Notes: generated from the letters alone by a model not told the origin. Shown: positions 21,617 through 30,936, counted from the stretch's first letter. The stretch is DNA of 64,000 bases from CAWGMT01 sp963823675 (GCA_963823675.1 CAWGMT010000010.1:1-64000), one strand, 5' to 3'. Made by a program: numbers and translations.

Positions 21617-21970
21617 TTATCCGATCGCCAGAAACCGGTCGCGTAGCCATTTCGCGGCCGCCACGTTGTGCGGACAGAGGCTGTGTCGCGTGTTGAAGCC
21701 CGCGAGCGCCCTGACCGTCGTCGCCAGCCGGGTGGGATCGACCTTGGCCAACACACTGGCGATAGCGAGGTCGGCCGCCTTCGCGGCGGGCGCAGGTCCG
21801 GGCTGGGGTGCGGCCTTCGCCGCCGGATCGGTCAACCGTCGTCGCTTGTCCGGCGGCGGAAAGGTGGGCAAGGGGCGGGGCTCTTCCAAGTGTCGTCTCC
21901 CGGGTTGAGGCCGTGTCCCCGGTTCCGTCCGTCGCGCACGTGCCGCCAGGCACGCGCTCCGTCCGACCAC
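21617..21970 (-). pseudogene. N-terminal remnant of an M28-like aminopeptidase
   Basis: The last 50 residues of this minus-strand frame (VDPTRLATTVRALAGFNTRHSLCPHNVAAAKWLRDRFLAIG) resemble the segment just before the catalytic domain in M28 peptidases (RLxxTVxxLagFxTRH...aaxWLxxxFxaiG). A stop follows at once and no zinc-binding residues are found downstream, so only the N-terminal part remains. The upstream half is low-complexity Pro/Ala sequence. Confidence 0.45.
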
Positions 21971-23048
21971 CTTGGCCCGGGGCGCGGCCCGTCAAATGGT
22001 CAGCGCGCGGTCCACAAGCGCCTTCTCGGCACGTGATTGGTCCGCGCTCCTGTTCGGGGCGCTGTCGGCGGCCAAGTAGTGTTGTGCCGTGCCCGAGAAG
22101 GCCTTGGCAAGGCAGGGGTAGACGTCGGTGACCAAGTCCTAGACGAGCTCCGTGCCCAAGAAGCTGCGCACGGCCTCGTTCCTCGGGTCGCAAGTCGCCT
22201 TCTCGTCCATTTACGGATTCAAGAAAGGCATGAGTCGCCTCCGTTCGCTCTGCGAAACAGGACCGATGAACCGGGACTCGCCTGTCACCATCGCGGCCTG
22301 CTGCTCGGGCGAATCCCCAGCTTGCCTCGGCACGCGGTCGCCTGGGTTGAGCGTAGCGGAGGCAATCGCCAATGTCAACAAAACGTATCCGCCAATGGCC
22401 TCAGATGCTCTGCACCGATGCCGGTCGGTCGGCATGTCCCGCAAGAACATGAGATGGCCTCCTGTTGCCGGGGTCGTCCCCGCACACGCGGCCCACCCTA
22501 GCCCCATCCACATCCCCGAAAACTCCTCGACCGCTGCCGAACGCAGGCAAGCTCGGTATCGGGAGGAGGCACTCCCTCCGCGGTCGGCGGCCATCGCCGG
22601 AGGTGAATCCTCGCTCCCACCCATGGATACTGCCTCCTCCAGCCGACGGCTGCAGGACGTGCCTGCGCGCACGAATCTTCCAGCCGTCGCAAAAAGCACG
22701 GAACTGACTCCCCGCCTGAGCGGGATGATCGTCGCGTTGGCGACTTGGGCCTCGGCCTAGCTGGTCGCCCCGCTGAAAGTTTGGCCGTCGCGGCTGATTT
22801 CGTGGATCGACAGAACAGCCTTCCGGGTGGCTGTGACCGGGTCTCGCATTGGAAGCAGCAACCATAGAAATGGCGCGCGTAGGTCCGACGACACCGACGC
22901 GCTTTCAAGCGTAGTTCCGCGCGATACTACAATTCATTTATCGTCTGCAGCGAAACCAGCGGCTAGAATTGAACTCGATACCTTACCGAACCTGCGAGGG
23001 TAAGCGGGATCAACTTATCTCTAACTCCTTCTCTTGTAGACTTATAGG
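21971..23048. other. Decayed region, no intact gene
   Basis: About 1.1 kb with short interrupted frames on both strands. A minus-strand stretch at 22010-22190 reads DLVTDVYPCLAKAFSGTAQHYLAADS between stops, and another frame covers 22211-22699. I recognise neither. The last 150 bases are AT-richer than the rest. Confidence 0.4.
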
Positions 23049-23717
23049 GTGCACACGGCTCTGTCATCCTATGCCCTGGAGGGTATCGTAGCCGTCTCAG
23101 TCGAGGTGGTCGTGGACGGCCACCGGGCGAAGGTCGTCGAGTCAGAAACAGGACGTATTCTTCACTCGGTCAGGCTGGAATCGACCGAGTCAGCATCGTC
23201 AGTAGTAGAGCATGTAGTGAACGCTCGCACCTCTCCGCTTTGCAAGCGCGCTCCCGCCGACCTCAAGAAAGACGCCGGCGGATTTGACCTGCCGATCGCA
23301 CTGGGGTTGCTGTTGGGCAGCGGCCAGGCCTCGTTCGACCGGCCCGGCTCGTTTGCCATCGTCGGCGAGCTCGTGCTGACCGGCGAGGCCCGGCCTGTCC
23401 AGGGGGTCCTGGCGATGGCCTTGCAGGCCGTTGCCGAAAAGCGCGACGGCCTGCTGGTTCCCTCGGCCAACGCGGCCGAGGCGGCCGTGGTCGAGGGGCT
23501 CAACGTCTATCCCATCGGCAGCCTGGCCGAGGCCGTGGGTTTTCTCTCCGGACAGGTCAACATGGACCCGAAGTCGGTCAACCTCGAAGAAGTCTTCCGC
23601 CAGCACTCGCACATGGAAGAAGACTTCATCGACGTCAAAGGTCAGGACTATGCGAAGCGCGCCTTGGTGATCGCGGCGGCCGGCGGACACAACGTCCTGA
23701 CATTGTGGTCAATTTAA
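23049..23717 (+). pseudogene. Chimeric comM fragment B (divergent N-terminus fused to a near-identical middle)
   Basis: One open frame from the GTG at 23049 encodes 222 residues. From 23252 to 23700 it is almost identical to the intact comM (29262-29710): APADLKKDAGGFDLPIAL through VIAAAGGHNVL. Upstream of 23252 it is not identical, but still comM-like: SSYALEGIVAVSVEVVVD aligns with ASYALVGIDAMPVEVEVD, followed by the same number of residues to a shared EST. So the first 68 or so codons come from a much more diverged comM. The frame ends just before the Walker A motif (TLWSI stop), so no ATPase can be made. Confidence 0.8.
23673..23700 (+). repeat. Left copy of a perfect 28-bp direct repeat
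   Basis: The last 28 bases of comM fragment B are identical to the first 28 bases of fragment C (31281-31308). Sequences outside both copies diverge at once on the inner side. The repeat flanks a 7.6-kb block that contains the IS630 element and the intact comM. Confidence 0.85.
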
Positions 23718-23794
23718 CCCTAATGGCGGAGAACGTCCCTTGAGGATATCGTCGCCCGCATTGCCGAGATCTTTGTCCAAGCGGGGGAGGCAGA

Positions 23795-24013
23795 ATGTTT
23801 CAATTCACCGTCTACATAGGCAGCGCATCGAACTACATCAAATTCGAGTCGCTGGATCGGAAGTTGATGGAAGCGTTCGAGGCATGGTTGGCAGACAGGG
23901 GTCAACCTGGTTACTTCATCGGAACTGATCAACATCAAAAAAGAATAACTTTCAATTTCGACCGTGTTGGTGCCATCGCAGAAGAACCGCCCGCTGCTGG
24001 CTTTCAACAATAA
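23795..24013 (+). CDS. Small unknown protein
   Basis: A 72-residue frame starting MFQFTVYIGSASNYIKFESLDRK, with a mixed alpha/beta look and an aromatic-rich middle (PGYFIGTDQHQKRITFNFDRV). I do not recognise the family. It overlaps the frame of the next entry and lies in a decayed patch after comM fragment B, so it may be a remnant. Confidence 0.35.
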   Translation: MFQFTVYIGSASNYIKFESLDRKLMEAFEAWLADRGQPGYFIGTDQHQKRITFNFDRVGAIAEEPPAAGFQQ

Positions 24014-24547
24014 TCCCAAGCACTTGGCGGACGGCTACGACCTGACCTTTGCAGACCTCGCGAAGTCGGTGGCGTCGGGTCAGTCGATGGGCCAGATCAA
24101 TGTCTGGAAAGACGCAAGCCAACTCAACGGCGGCGACTTCATCGTCGCAGGGGTGGACACAACCGAGGGTGGTGCGAGTGCGACGATCTATCATGTACCC
24201 ACAGCGATCGGTGGTCCAGTGAATCCCACGAGCAAGAAGCAACCGTTTTGGGCCGTTGGTTGCGGCGCTTTGCATGCGATCGAATTGTTGGAGAATTGGC
24301 GTTATAGATCTGACTGGACACTCCCGAGCGCTCTGTATGCGACCTATTGCGCAAGCGCGCGGCGGAACTCTCGCCTGGGGTTGACAAGGAAATCGACATG
24401 AGAGTGATATCGCAAAACGGAATCATCCCAGCGACCGACTCCCTTCACGCCAGTTTGACGGACGAATATGAGGCGGAATGGACAAAGCGGAGGCAACCTG
24501 ATGCCTATCCGCGCATCTCGAAAGCCGCTCTGGACCTGGGCCTCTGA
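23964..24547 (+). pseudogene. Remnant resembling a proteasome-type Ntn-hydrolase, frameshifted
   Basis: The first frame contains GGDFIVAGVDTTEGGASATIYHVP and WAVGCGALHAIELLENW; the frame then shifts near 24350 to KRAAELSPGVDKEIDMRVISQNGI. The order (IVAGVD, aVGcGAlhAiellE, a helix with ATYCA, then KEIDMRVI) resembles the second half of 20S-proteasome-like subunits (GGxG repeat, AK..AE, TDxxvi). The N-terminal catalytic threonine region is missing. It is therefore a dead gene at best, and the family call rests on pattern memory. Confidence 0.38.
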
Positions 24548-24610
24548 CGCGATCTTTCGGAGTCACGACCCGAGATCGCAAACCAGCCAGCCGCGACGAG
24601 CCCTTATACC

Positions 24611-25677
24611 TCACGCGGCCATGAGTGAGACATCCTGGAATTCTTGGAAATTGAGTGTCATCAGCGTGTTGAGTCGTTCGGCGTGTGTGGTCGATAGTCC
24701 GTCGATGGTCTCTTCGATGGCACCTCTAAAGTCTGCGAAGGTCGGATGGTATCGGCCGTAGAGGGCGCGACGTTTGATGAACTTCCACAGACGTTCGATC
24801 AGGTTCAGGTTGGGCGAGTACGATGGGAGAAACAACAGCGTGATTGCCAACTGCGTTGCCAGCGCCTTGACGGCGGCGTTGTGTTGATAGCGGGCGTTGT
24901 CCAGCACCAGCGTGATCGGTCCGGTTAGCCCCGACGCGGCGATTTTCCGCAGCAGTTCGCACATCGTCTCGGTATTGACGACCGTGGTGTTGGTCACGGC
25001 GATCAATTGCCGCGTCACCGCGTTCCAGGCACCCAAGACGTTGAACCGTTGACGACCTGAAGCCGCGCGGACGAAGATCCGCGCAAACGACCAGAGGCAA
25101 CACAAGAATGTCCCGAACACGAAATGGGCCGCGTCCACAAAGAACACGTGCCCCCGTCCCGCGAGGGCGTCGTCCAAGAGCGGCTTCAGCTTGGTGTCGA
25201 GAAAATCGGCCTGGGTTTGGACGTGCTCGGCCAAGTTTTTTTTGGCGGCACCGGGATCATGCGGACCCGCTGAAACTTCAGACCCAGATCCTTGAGGAAC
25301 TTGCGCACTTGGCTGGGACCGCGGCGCAATCCAGTCAGTTGAAAGATGCGTTCGCTCGCCTCGGCCACGGTACAAACGGGTTGCTTCTCGAAGGACTCGC
25401 GGATCAACTCGCGATAGGCAGCCATTTCGCTGACCGGGCGATTGACGTTCCACTGCCGCAGACCGTCCAAGCCCCCCTCCCGAAATGCGGCCACGTACCG
25501 CTGGACAGTGGCCCGACCGACACCAACAACCTGAGCGGCTTGCTGCCGCGTCAACCCGTTGTGCAGCAACCAAAGCACCAGCATCTTTTCCCGAATGCGC
25601 GGGTTGGGATGAAAGGTCCGTTCCTCGTTGACGACGCGTTGCTGCTCCTCGGTCAACCGCACGCGAAACCACTCCAT
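24611..25677 (-). CDS. IS630-family transposase made by -1 frameshifting
   Basis: The first frame (25677 to about 25236) encodes the helix-turn-helix part: NPRIREKMLVLWLLHNGLTRQQAAQVVGVGRATVQRYV. The second frame (to 24611) encodes the DDE domain: VFFVDAAHF for the first Asp, LVLDNARYQHN for the second, and SYSPNLNLIERLWKFIKR for the Glu. The frames join by a -1 shift at eight A residues. All catalytic residues are present, giving a product of about 355 residues. Splitting into orfA and orfB with a slippery A-run is a known feature of part of this family. Confidence 0.85.
25236..25243 (-). promoter_or_regulatory. Putative programmed -1 frameshift site (A8)
   Basis: On the coding strand the sequence is CCAAAAAAAACTTGG. 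Slipping back by one base at the A-run turns the orfA frame (PPKKTW) into the orfB frame (AKKNLAEH). This would join the DNA-binding and DDE halves of the transposase. Confidence 0.7.
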
Positions 25678-25743
25678 GGTGTGCCTCCTTGCGTTCCAAC
25701 ACGATCTCGATGAACATCCTTCCTGGCGGAGCTATAAGGATTA

Positions 25744-26490
25744 TCAAAATCCCCACCGGGCGGAAATAGGTCCTGGTGCGCTGGGTCTAGAGGTCAATGT
25801 CTCATTTAACACCGCGCGGGGTATAATAACCACCTTCTCTAGCGGGTGGTTCGCCTCAGCCAGCCGATACACCCGATCTGCCGCCAGTTGTCGGAAGCCA
25901 TCCCTGTATTGATAGAAGGGACCTTTCGGCTGAAGTAGAATCGTCATGATCGGAATCGCACAGCGATATGCGAAACGGTCCAGTGAAAAGAAAAAGGCTG
26001 GGAATCCCAGAATGATCGAAAGCGAGATTGACAGAGCAGTAAGTGTTAATGTCCAGGCTTGGATGCGCTCGTATGACTTGACTAGTCTTGTGGCGAAGAG
26101 ACCGAAGTCTTCGTGCGAGAGCCTGTAATACAGACTAGTAACGATGAGGGGCTCGGCAGACTCACGCTCATCGTCGCGTCGAACTTCTAGTCTCTCTTCG
26201 ATATCGATATGGCGTGTGTTTTCCAGAGGATCGCGAACTTCGTCCTGAAACCATATCTCCGATAAAGGTGGCGACAAAATGCGAAGGTGCACAGGCTTAG
26301 TCCAACCGCTAATGCATGAAGAACAACGGCCTGACGATCTGGTCGTCAGGAGAACTCCCGCATACAAGCGGCAGACGAATCCTGCATGCATACGAGCATC
26401 AAGGCGTCTCACGAATCCGATAAACTCTTTCGCCGCTTGCAATTCCAGAATTAGCGCAATAGAATCGGTCACGGGTCGAGAGGGATGCAA
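25744..26490 (-). CDS. Unknown membrane protein next to the IS630 end
   Basis: A 248-residue frame without a recognised domain. A hydrophobic region at about residues 143-195 (AWTLTLTALSISLSIILGFPAFFF and YRCAIPIMTILL) forms one or two membrane segments; the N-terminal 140 residues are soluble and charged. The stop codon is three bases from the IS630 end, so the C-terminus may have been cut by that insertion. Codon use and the more AT-rich DNA differ from the flanks, suggesting foreign origin. Confidence 0.5.
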   Translation of the reverse strand: MHPSRPVTDSIALILELQAAKEFIGFVRRLDARMHAGFVCRLYAGVLLTTRSSGRCSSCISGWTKPVHLRILSPPLSEIWFQDEVRDPLENTRHIDIEERLEVRRDDERESAEPLIVTSLYYRLSHEDFGLFATRLVKSYERIQAWTLTLTALSISLSIILGFPAFFFSLDRFAYRCAIPIMTILLQPKGPFYQYRDGFRQLAADRVYRLAEANHPLEKVVIIPRAVLNETLTSRPSAPGPISARWGF

Positions 26491-26593
26491 GATGAGCGAA
26501 CCCGCATTCGCTCGGCGTTAGATGAAACCGTTGCGGTGTTTGGCAGAATGGTTTCTGCCTAATTCTCGTTAGGCGACCCGAGGCGGGCCACAC

Positions 26594-27601
26594 ATGCGAT
26601 TGGTGTTCATGACATGCATCGGTGTGTTATGTGCTTTCGGCCTTACCTTGGCGGATGACAAACCGACCGTGGTGGCGGTTTGGGAACACAGGGTAATCGG
26701 CCGGGACGCCGTTCCGTCGAAGATGACCCTCTACTCGAACCAAAAAATCAACGATCCCGACGGCAAGAACGTGTGGTCGCGCCGCGGGAGAACCCTGACC
26801 CTCACTTGGCCCAACCCGAGTGCCCCCGGCGGCAAGTGGGTGGATCGATGCACGGTGTCCCCCGACGGAAAGACTTACTCGGGTAGAAACCAGGTCGGCG
26901 CGAGGTTGGCCGGGAAACTCGTGGAGGGTACGGCCGACCTGAAACCCAAGGTACCGCCCGTGGCTGCCCGCCCGCCCACAGGCTACGTAACAGGTCGAAC
27001 CGTCGCCGACCGAAATCGCTTTCGAGAGGTATTGGCTATCGCCAACAAGGGTGGAGGTGGGAAGCCACGGATCAACCTTGAAGATCTGGAGCGACGGGCG
27101 AACGCTGGGAACGCCCAGAGCATGTACGAACTGGGGGTCCACCTTTGTGTCGGGACAGGTGTCGCCAAGGATGAGAAGAAAGGAATCACTTGGCTCCAGA
27201 AGGCGGCGAAAGCGGGGCATGCCGGCGCCATGAACGACCTGGGGTGTTGCTACTACTACGGTAGGGGTGTTAAGAAGAATTTGACTCTCGCAAAAGAGTG
27301 GCTCAGTAAAGCCGCGCAAGCCGGTTCCCCAGAGGCTCAAAAAGGCCTTGCCAAAGCCGGCGGCCAGATGGGTTTGAAAGACCTGTCCGAGAAACAGAAG
27401 CAGTTAGCCTTCGGATTATTCATGGCGGCGTGGATGGCCACATCTCAGTTTGACGCGCCAACGGATGCCTGCGATGGCGGGGGCGGGTTGTTACCAAAGT
27501 GTCGTTGCAGTCGGTTCGAGCCAGGAGGGGGCTCTCGCGAAGATCCTGACCCCGAAACCTGCCGGCGATGCCAGCACCTCAAGCGGTACCATAACCGATA
27601 A
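26594..27601 (+). CDS. Exported Sel1-repeat protein with a C-terminal cysteine cluster
   Basis: A 335-residue protein. Residues 1-20 form a signal peptide (MRLVFMTCIGVLCAFGLTLA). Residues about 25-115 look like a small beta domain common in planctomycete secreted proteins (YSNQKINDPDGKNVWSRRGRTLTLTW). Two to three Sel1-type repeats follow (AQSMYELGVHLCVGTGVAKDEKKGITWLQKAAKAG and the next unit, then AKEWLSKAAQAGSPEAQ). The last 45 residues contain six cysteines (CDGGGG, KCRC, CRRC), a likely zinc or disulphide knot. Sel1 repeats mediate protein-protein contacts. The start is fixed by the signal peptide. Confidence 0.78.
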   Translation: MRLVFMTCIGVLCAFGLTLADDKPTVVAVWEHRVIGRDAVPSKMTLYSNQKINDPDGKNVWSRRGRTLTLTWPNPSAPGGKWVDRCTVSPDGKTYSGRNQVGARLAGKLVEGTADLKPKVPPVAARPPTGYVTGRTVADRNRFREVLAIANKGGGGKPRINLEDLERRANAGNAQSMYELGVHLCVGTGVAKDEKKGITWLQKAAKAGHAGAMNDLGCCYYYGRGVKKNLTLAKEWLSKAAQAGSPEAQKGLAKAGGQMGLKDLSEKQKQLAFGLFMAAWMATSQFDAPTDACDGGGGLLPKCRCSRFEPGGGSREDPDPETCRRCQHLKRYHNR

Positions 27602-28899
27602 CGCATCAGCCCGTCGCCCGAGCGGCTCGCTTCGGAAGTTGAGAAACAACAGTGCCGATGCGGGTCGTGTCTCCAGATGTAAGCTGAGCCGATCCAGGTG
27701 CCGCAAGGGACCCGCCCCGCTCACCCAAATGAGGTTTGAGTCACCTCTACAATGAAATGTCGCATCACACGCTATAGCCAAGATTTCGCAAGTAGCCGTT
27801 ATCCCACTCCCTCAGCCTCATGCAAGTTGGCCATCCTCTCGCAACGGCGCTTTGACTGCCCGAGGAGGCGCGCCTGGTCTTTTTTGCACTCTTTGCTGCA
27901 CCAGCCCATCCTCGCCCACAATTGAGCCGGTGTCAAAGTAGTTGAATAACCCAAACTCCGCGGCGCAAGCCGCCAATTCCGTGCCGACGCCGAGGCCCGT
28001 ATCGGTTTTTCCAGGCCGACCGATCGTGCCGATCGCGGGTTTCAGAAAGCCTTCGATTCACGCAGCTCATTTGCGAGATATGCAGAGCATATAAGATGTG
28101 GGAGAATCCTTTGTCCCTTGTCCTGTGTCCCGTGTCTTTTGGCGGTTGTCCGGCACCCTGCTTGGCGGCAATACTCAGCCCGGTGCGGACGTGACCAAAG
28201 TTAAGAGCGGCTGCTTCTGATTATTGACGACGATGCGCCCGCTACCAAATTGGTCGACTGCCCGGTTCGTGCGCTTCGCGACGTCGCCGGCTCCATCCGT
28301 AAACTCCGGACTGACGGCTGTGACGCATAGGTAAACGCAAATCATTCGAAAACCATCGTCTTAACCCGTTACCTGGCAAGGCTGTGACGCTGTTGACGCA
28401 AATGACGCAAAAAAACCGACACGCAGGGGGCGGGGCAAAAGGATGAAGGACGAATAAAACTCCATCCGTTCCGCCCTACTGGTTCATCTTCTGTTCGGAA
28501 GAGTTGTCAGTGGTCAGTTGATGGAATGGACGCTCGTGGGTTCCTTGACCGGGATCCGCTGCAAGTGATCAAGCTGGATTCACAGTCTCCGCGGACCGAA
28601 CCCAATGGCACGCTGCAAAGACGCTGACGACGATACGTTGTGTGCGAGACCGGCCGATTGCCGCGATGTGCGAACTCGGCGAAAACTTGCCGAACGAAGC
28701 CAATTTCGATCAGAGCATGAGCATCGTGGAAACACAAGAAGCTATTCAAGTTACGGAAAACTCTGGCGTTCCTGCGGGACTTGACACGGGGGTGGCCCAG
28801 CCAGAGGAAGCCAGCACGCCGGAACCGGGAAAAGCCCCAGGATCGGCGCGACCGATCACCATCTCGAATCGAGCCGGTTCCGATTATTCAGCCGCCGCT
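27602..28899. other. Mostly non-coding, with remnants
   Basis: A minus-strand frame at about 27818-28056 without a start codon reads TDTGLGVGTELAACAAEFGLFNYFDTGSIV and may be the end of a lost gene. A plus-strand frame at 28642-28962 (PNEANFDQSMSIVETQEAIQV) has no recognisable domain. The rest, including AT-rich tgacgc repeats near 28320-28410, shows no feature I can support. Confidence 0.4.
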
Positions 28900-29052
28900 G
28901 GATGGCTCACCATCTGCGCTCGTTTTTTCTGGTGGGATGATTGTCGCAAGAGCGCGTGGTAGACTGTTGTCGACCGCCAGTCGGGTTCCTGGCGGCACGA
29001 CGGTGCGCCGCCGACTTGATGGATCTGGCCCCAGCGTGGACACGGCTTTTGT
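28900..29052 (+). promoter_or_regulatory. Upstream region of comM shared with fragment A
   Basis: This non-coding stretch is conserved in fragment A (1530-1682), including TAGACTGTTGTC and GGCGGCACGACGGTGCGCC. Conservation in both copies shows it was duplicated with the gene, and it should contain the comM promoter. I cannot place -35/-10 boxes with proper spacing. Confidence 0.45.
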
Positions 29053-30588
29053 ATGCTCGCGAAGCTCGCCTCGTATGCCCTCGTTGGAATTGATGCCATG
29101 CCCGTCGAAGTGGAGGTCGACGTCTCGTTCTCGTCGGCGCCCAAGACGATCCTGGTCGGCCTGGCCGAAACGGCCGTCAAGGAGAGCACGCACCGGGTCG
29201 AGCGTGCGATTGTCAACTCGGGATACCGCCGGCCAATCGATCGGGTCGTCATCAACCTGGCGCCCGCCGACCTCAAAAAAGACGCCGGCGGATTTGACCT
29301 GCCGATCGCACTGGGGCTGCTCTTGGGCAGCGGCCAGGCCTCCTTCGACCGGCCCGGCTCGTTTGCCATCGTCGGCGAGCTCGTGCTCACCGGCGAGACC
29401 CGGCCCGTTAAAGGAGTCCTGGCAATGGCGTTGCAGGCCGTTGCCGAGAAGCGCGACGGCCTGCTGGTTCCCTCGGCCAACGCGGCCGAGGCGGCCGTGG
29501 TCGAGGGGCTCAACGTCTATCCCATCGGCAGCCTGGCCGAGGCCGTGGGTTTTCTCTCCGGACAGGTCGACATGGACCCGAAGTCGGTCGACCTCGAAGA
29601 AGTCTTCCGCCAGCACTCGCACATGGAAGAAGACTTCATCGACGTCAAAGGCCAGGACTATGCGAAGCGCGCCTTGGTGATCGCGGCGGCCGGCGGACAC
29701 AACGTCCTGATGATCGGACCACCGGGAACCGGCAAGACCTTGCTGGCCAAGCGGCTGCCCACCATCCTGCCCGCCTTGACCCCCGCCGAGAGCCTGGAAA
29801 CGACGCGGATCTATAGCGCCATGGGCTTACTCAAGGCGGGCCAGCCGCTCATGGCCATCCGGCCGTTCCGGCCTCCCCATCACTCGGTCAGCGACGCGGG
29901 TTTGGTCGGCGGCGGCACGACGCCCCAGCCGGGCGAGATCAGCCTGGCCCACAAGGGCGTCTTGTTCCTGGACGAGATGCCCGAATTCAACCGCAAGACG
30001 CTCGAAGTTCTGCGCCAGCCGCTGGAAGACGGCGAAGTCACGATCAGCAGGGCGCTGCGAAGCACGACCTTTCCGGCCGAGTTCATCCTGGTGGCGGCGA
30101 TGAACCCCTGTCCGTGCGGGTATCGATCCGACCCCAGGCGCGCCTGTAGCTGCACGCCGCAGCAGGTCGAGAAGTACCTCAGCAAGATCTCGGGACCGCT
30201 TCTGGACCGGATCGACTTGCACGTCGAAGTGCCGGCCGTCCCCTTCACCCAGCTCGCCGAGATGCCCCCCGGCCCATCCTCGGCCGACCTGCGGGCGCAG
30301 GTCCTGGAAGCCCGAGCCCGCCAGGCCAAGCGATTCGGCCCCAAAGGCGCCCAGGTCAACGGCCGGATGACCGCCCGCCAGGTGCGGAAGTTCTGCCCCC
30401 TCAAGCCCGAGTCGATGTCGCTCCTCAAGGCGGCCATGGAGGACCTGGGTCTGTCGGCCCGCGCTCACGACAAGGTTTTACGAGTGGCGCGCACGATCGC
30501 CGACCTGGAAGGGCATGACGACATCAAGCCGCAGCATATCGCCGAGGCGGTCGGGTACCGGTCGCTGGACCGGAGTGTGTGGGCGTAG
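29053..30588 (+). CDS. comM: ComM/YifB, Mg-chelatase-like AAA+ ATPase, intact copy
   Basis: A 511-residue protein with the full family layout: N-terminal Lon-protease-S5-like domain (MLAKLASYALVGIDAMPVEVEVD through about 190), AAA+ core with Walker A GPPGTGKT at 222-229 and Walker B GVLFLDE ending at Asp307/Glu308, the cysteine-containing NPCPCGYRSDP...CSCTPQQ segment, and the C-terminal Mg-chelatase-like helical domain ending GYRSLDRSVWA. ComM is a hexameric helicase that promotes branch migration when transformed DNA is integrated into the chromosome, and comM is a known integration hotspot for genomic islands in other bacteria. This is the only complete copy among many fragments here. A small protein gene follows 48 bases downstream. 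Confidence 0.95.
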   Translation: MLAKLASYALVGIDAMPVEVEVDVSFSSAPKTILVGLAETAVKESTHRVERAIVNSGYRRPIDRVVINLAPADLKKDAGGFDLPIALGLLLGSGQASFDRPGSFAIVGELVLTGETRPVKGVLAMALQAVAEKRDGLLVPSANAAEAAVVEGLNVYPIGSLAEAVGFLSGQVDMDPKSVDLEEVFRQHSHMEEDFIDVKGQDYAKRALVIAAAGGHNVLMIGPPGTGKTLLAKRLPTILPALTPAESLETTRIYSAMGLLKAGQPLMAIRPFRPPHHSVSDAGLVGGGTTPQPGEISLAHKGVLFLDEMPEFNRKTLEVLRQPLEDGEVTISRALRSTTFPAEFILVAAMNPCPCGYRSDPRRACSCTPQQVEKYLSKISGPLLDRIDLHVEVPAVPFTQLAEMPPGPSSADLRAQVLEARARQAKRFGPKGAQVNGRMTARQVRKFCPLKPESMSLLKAAMEDLGLSARAHDKVLRVARTIADLEGHDDIKPQHIAEAVGYRSLDRSVWA

Positions 30589-30635
30589 AATCTCGAATGG
30601 GGTGATTAGCGCTCGACAGGTGACGGAGAGAGCGG

Positions 30636-30929
30636 ATGGCAACTGCGCAGGCCGACGAAAAGGACAAGACGAGCGAGATCGCAATCTTTGCGCACCTGAT
30701 CAAGGTCGACCAGGGCGATCTGGCGCGGGACCTAGCCCGCTACATTCTGACCCTCGGGTTCAACGAGGACGATCAGGCCCGGATGCGCGAGCTCGCCGAG
30801 AGGAATCAGGAAGGAGCCTTAGCCTCCGACGAACGCGAGGAGCTTGAGAATTTCGTCAAAGCCGGACACTTGCTCGCACTGCTGCACTCCAAAGCCAGGA
30901 GGTCGCTCAAAGCGAGAAAGGGTCGCTGA
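30636..30929 (+). CDS. Small helical protein paired with an HNH gene
   Basis: A 97-residue charged, helical protein (SEIAIFAHLIKVDQGDLARDLARYILTLGF, then EREELENFVKAGHLLALLHSKARRSLK). Proteins of this type sit directly upstream of HNH endonuclease genes in many planctomycetes, as far as I recall; here an HNH remnant starts eight bases after its stop. A fragment of the same sequence (IAIFARLIKAHKAKPPRQLARCILTL) is fused to another HNH gene at 42790-42882. Function unknown; an immunity or regulatory role for the nuclease is possible. Confidence 0.6.
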   Translation: MATAQADEKDKTSEIAIFAHLIKVDQGDLARDLARYILTLGFNEDDQARMRELAERNQEGALASDEREELENFVKAGHLLALLHSKARRSLKARKGR

Positions 30930-30936
30930 GGCGCTC

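Larger units (their letters stand above)
24602..25741 (-). mobile_element. IS630-family insertion sequence
   Basis: About 1.14 kb enclosing one transposase locus. The ends carry matching inverted sequences: CCTTATAcCTCaCGC at 24602 and, read inward from 25741, CCTTATAgCTCcGCC. IS630 elements insert at TA, and a TA lies inside both ends. The element abuts the 3' end of the membrane-protein gene at 25744. It appears complete and possibly active, unlike the other transposase trace in the window (44120-44360). Confidence 0.82.

Noticed and set aside
22211..22699. A minus-strand frame considered as a prepilin-like or DUF1559 protein
   Set aside because: It lacks the N-methylation signal and the H-x9-DG motif, and no other family fits.
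28320..28410. Repeated tgacgc strings suggesting iterons or a short repeat array
   Set aside because: Only a few irregular copies without constant spacing; not a CRISPR and not enough for an origin.
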